6,134 bases of DNA from Betaproteobacteria bacterium. GTDB lineage: Bacteria; Pseudomonadota; Gammaproteobacteria; Burkholderiales; Casimicrobiaceae. The notes below the pieces were generated by a model. That model was given only the letters and a program-made list of their open reading frames with translations, did not search any database and was not told the origin of the DNA. The DNA is taken from contig VBDA01000016.1 in the NCBI GenBank assembly GCA_005883655.1, forward strand, positions 1 through 6,134. The letters are read 5' to 3'. Positions 6,070 to 6,134 of the stretch are shown piece by piece. Each line of letters opens with the position of its first letter. Within the stretch, counting starts at the first letter, position 1. The translations under genes were made by a program, and so were the position numbers.

Positions 6070-6134
6070 GAAGTGTCAGGTGATGTGCGGGCGGAACGCT
6101 GGTGCGCGTTTTCGGCGCGCTCATCGGGCGGCAA
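6070..6134 (-). other. Upstream edge of the glycosyltransferase gene, content unresolved
   Basis: The last 65 bases lie 5' of the minus-strand glycosyltransferase. On that strand an ATG at 6124-6122 opens a different frame that overlaps the glycosyltransferase for nearly 200 codons but has no family character, so it is treated as a shadow. The same bases may instead be the 3' end of an upstream gene cut off by the window. A short GCGCG/CGCGC inverted repeat is present. No convincing promoter is seen. Confidence 0.3.

Noticed and set aside
5540..6124. A 194-codon minus-strand frame starting at an ATG and overlapping the glycosyltransferase N-terminus.
   Set aside because: It is Arg-rich and lacks TPR or other motifs, whereas the frame starting at 6069 shows clear TPR repeats throughout the shared region.

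Overview
The window is GC-rich, gene-dense chromosomal DNA from a proteobacterium. The gene content and order (cofactor-independent phosphoglycerate mutase, S41 carboxyl-terminal protease, MoeB/ThiF-family enzyme) fit a betaproteobacterium best. This assignment rests on recalled gene order and protein character, not on a database search.

Layout, left to right. (1) Bases 1-807, + strand: the C-terminal half of gpmI, cut by the window edge. (2) Bases 808-1222: a non-coding gap of about 415 bases with a possible weak hairpin after gpmI, short direct repeats and an imperfect hairpin just before the next gene. I see no convincing gene in it. (3) Bases 1223-2680, +: an exported S41 carboxyl-terminal processing protease (ctpA type) with signal peptide, PDZ domain and an intact Ser/Lys/Gln catalytic set. 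(4) Bases 2707-2804: three terminator-like hairpins in a row, the first a very good intrinsic terminator, with repeated flanking sequence. (5) Bases 2817-3575, +: a MoeB/ThiF-type adenylyltransferase. Its stop codon overlaps (ATGA) the start of (6) 3572-4153, +: a secreted DUF4864 protein. (7) Bases 4084-6069, - strand: a 661-residue TPR plus OGT/SPINDLY-type glycosyltransferase. It converges on the DUF4864 gene and overlaps its 3' end by 70 bases.

Functionally this is mostly housekeeping: glycolysis (gpmI), periplasmic protein processing (ctpA), and sulfur-carrier activation for molybdopterin or thiamine synthesis (moeB). The moeB and DUF4864 genes look translationally coupled and separated from ctpA by the terminator cluster. 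The least ordinary gene is the minus-strand TPR glycosyltransferase, a possible cytoplasmic O-glycosylation enzyme. I found no CRISPR array, mobile element, tRNA or rRNA, and no evidence of an undescribed multi-gene system. The more interesting details are the triple hairpin array, the antisense-overlapping tail of the DUF4864 protein, the structured leader of ctpA and the atypical TTG start of the glycosyltransferase.
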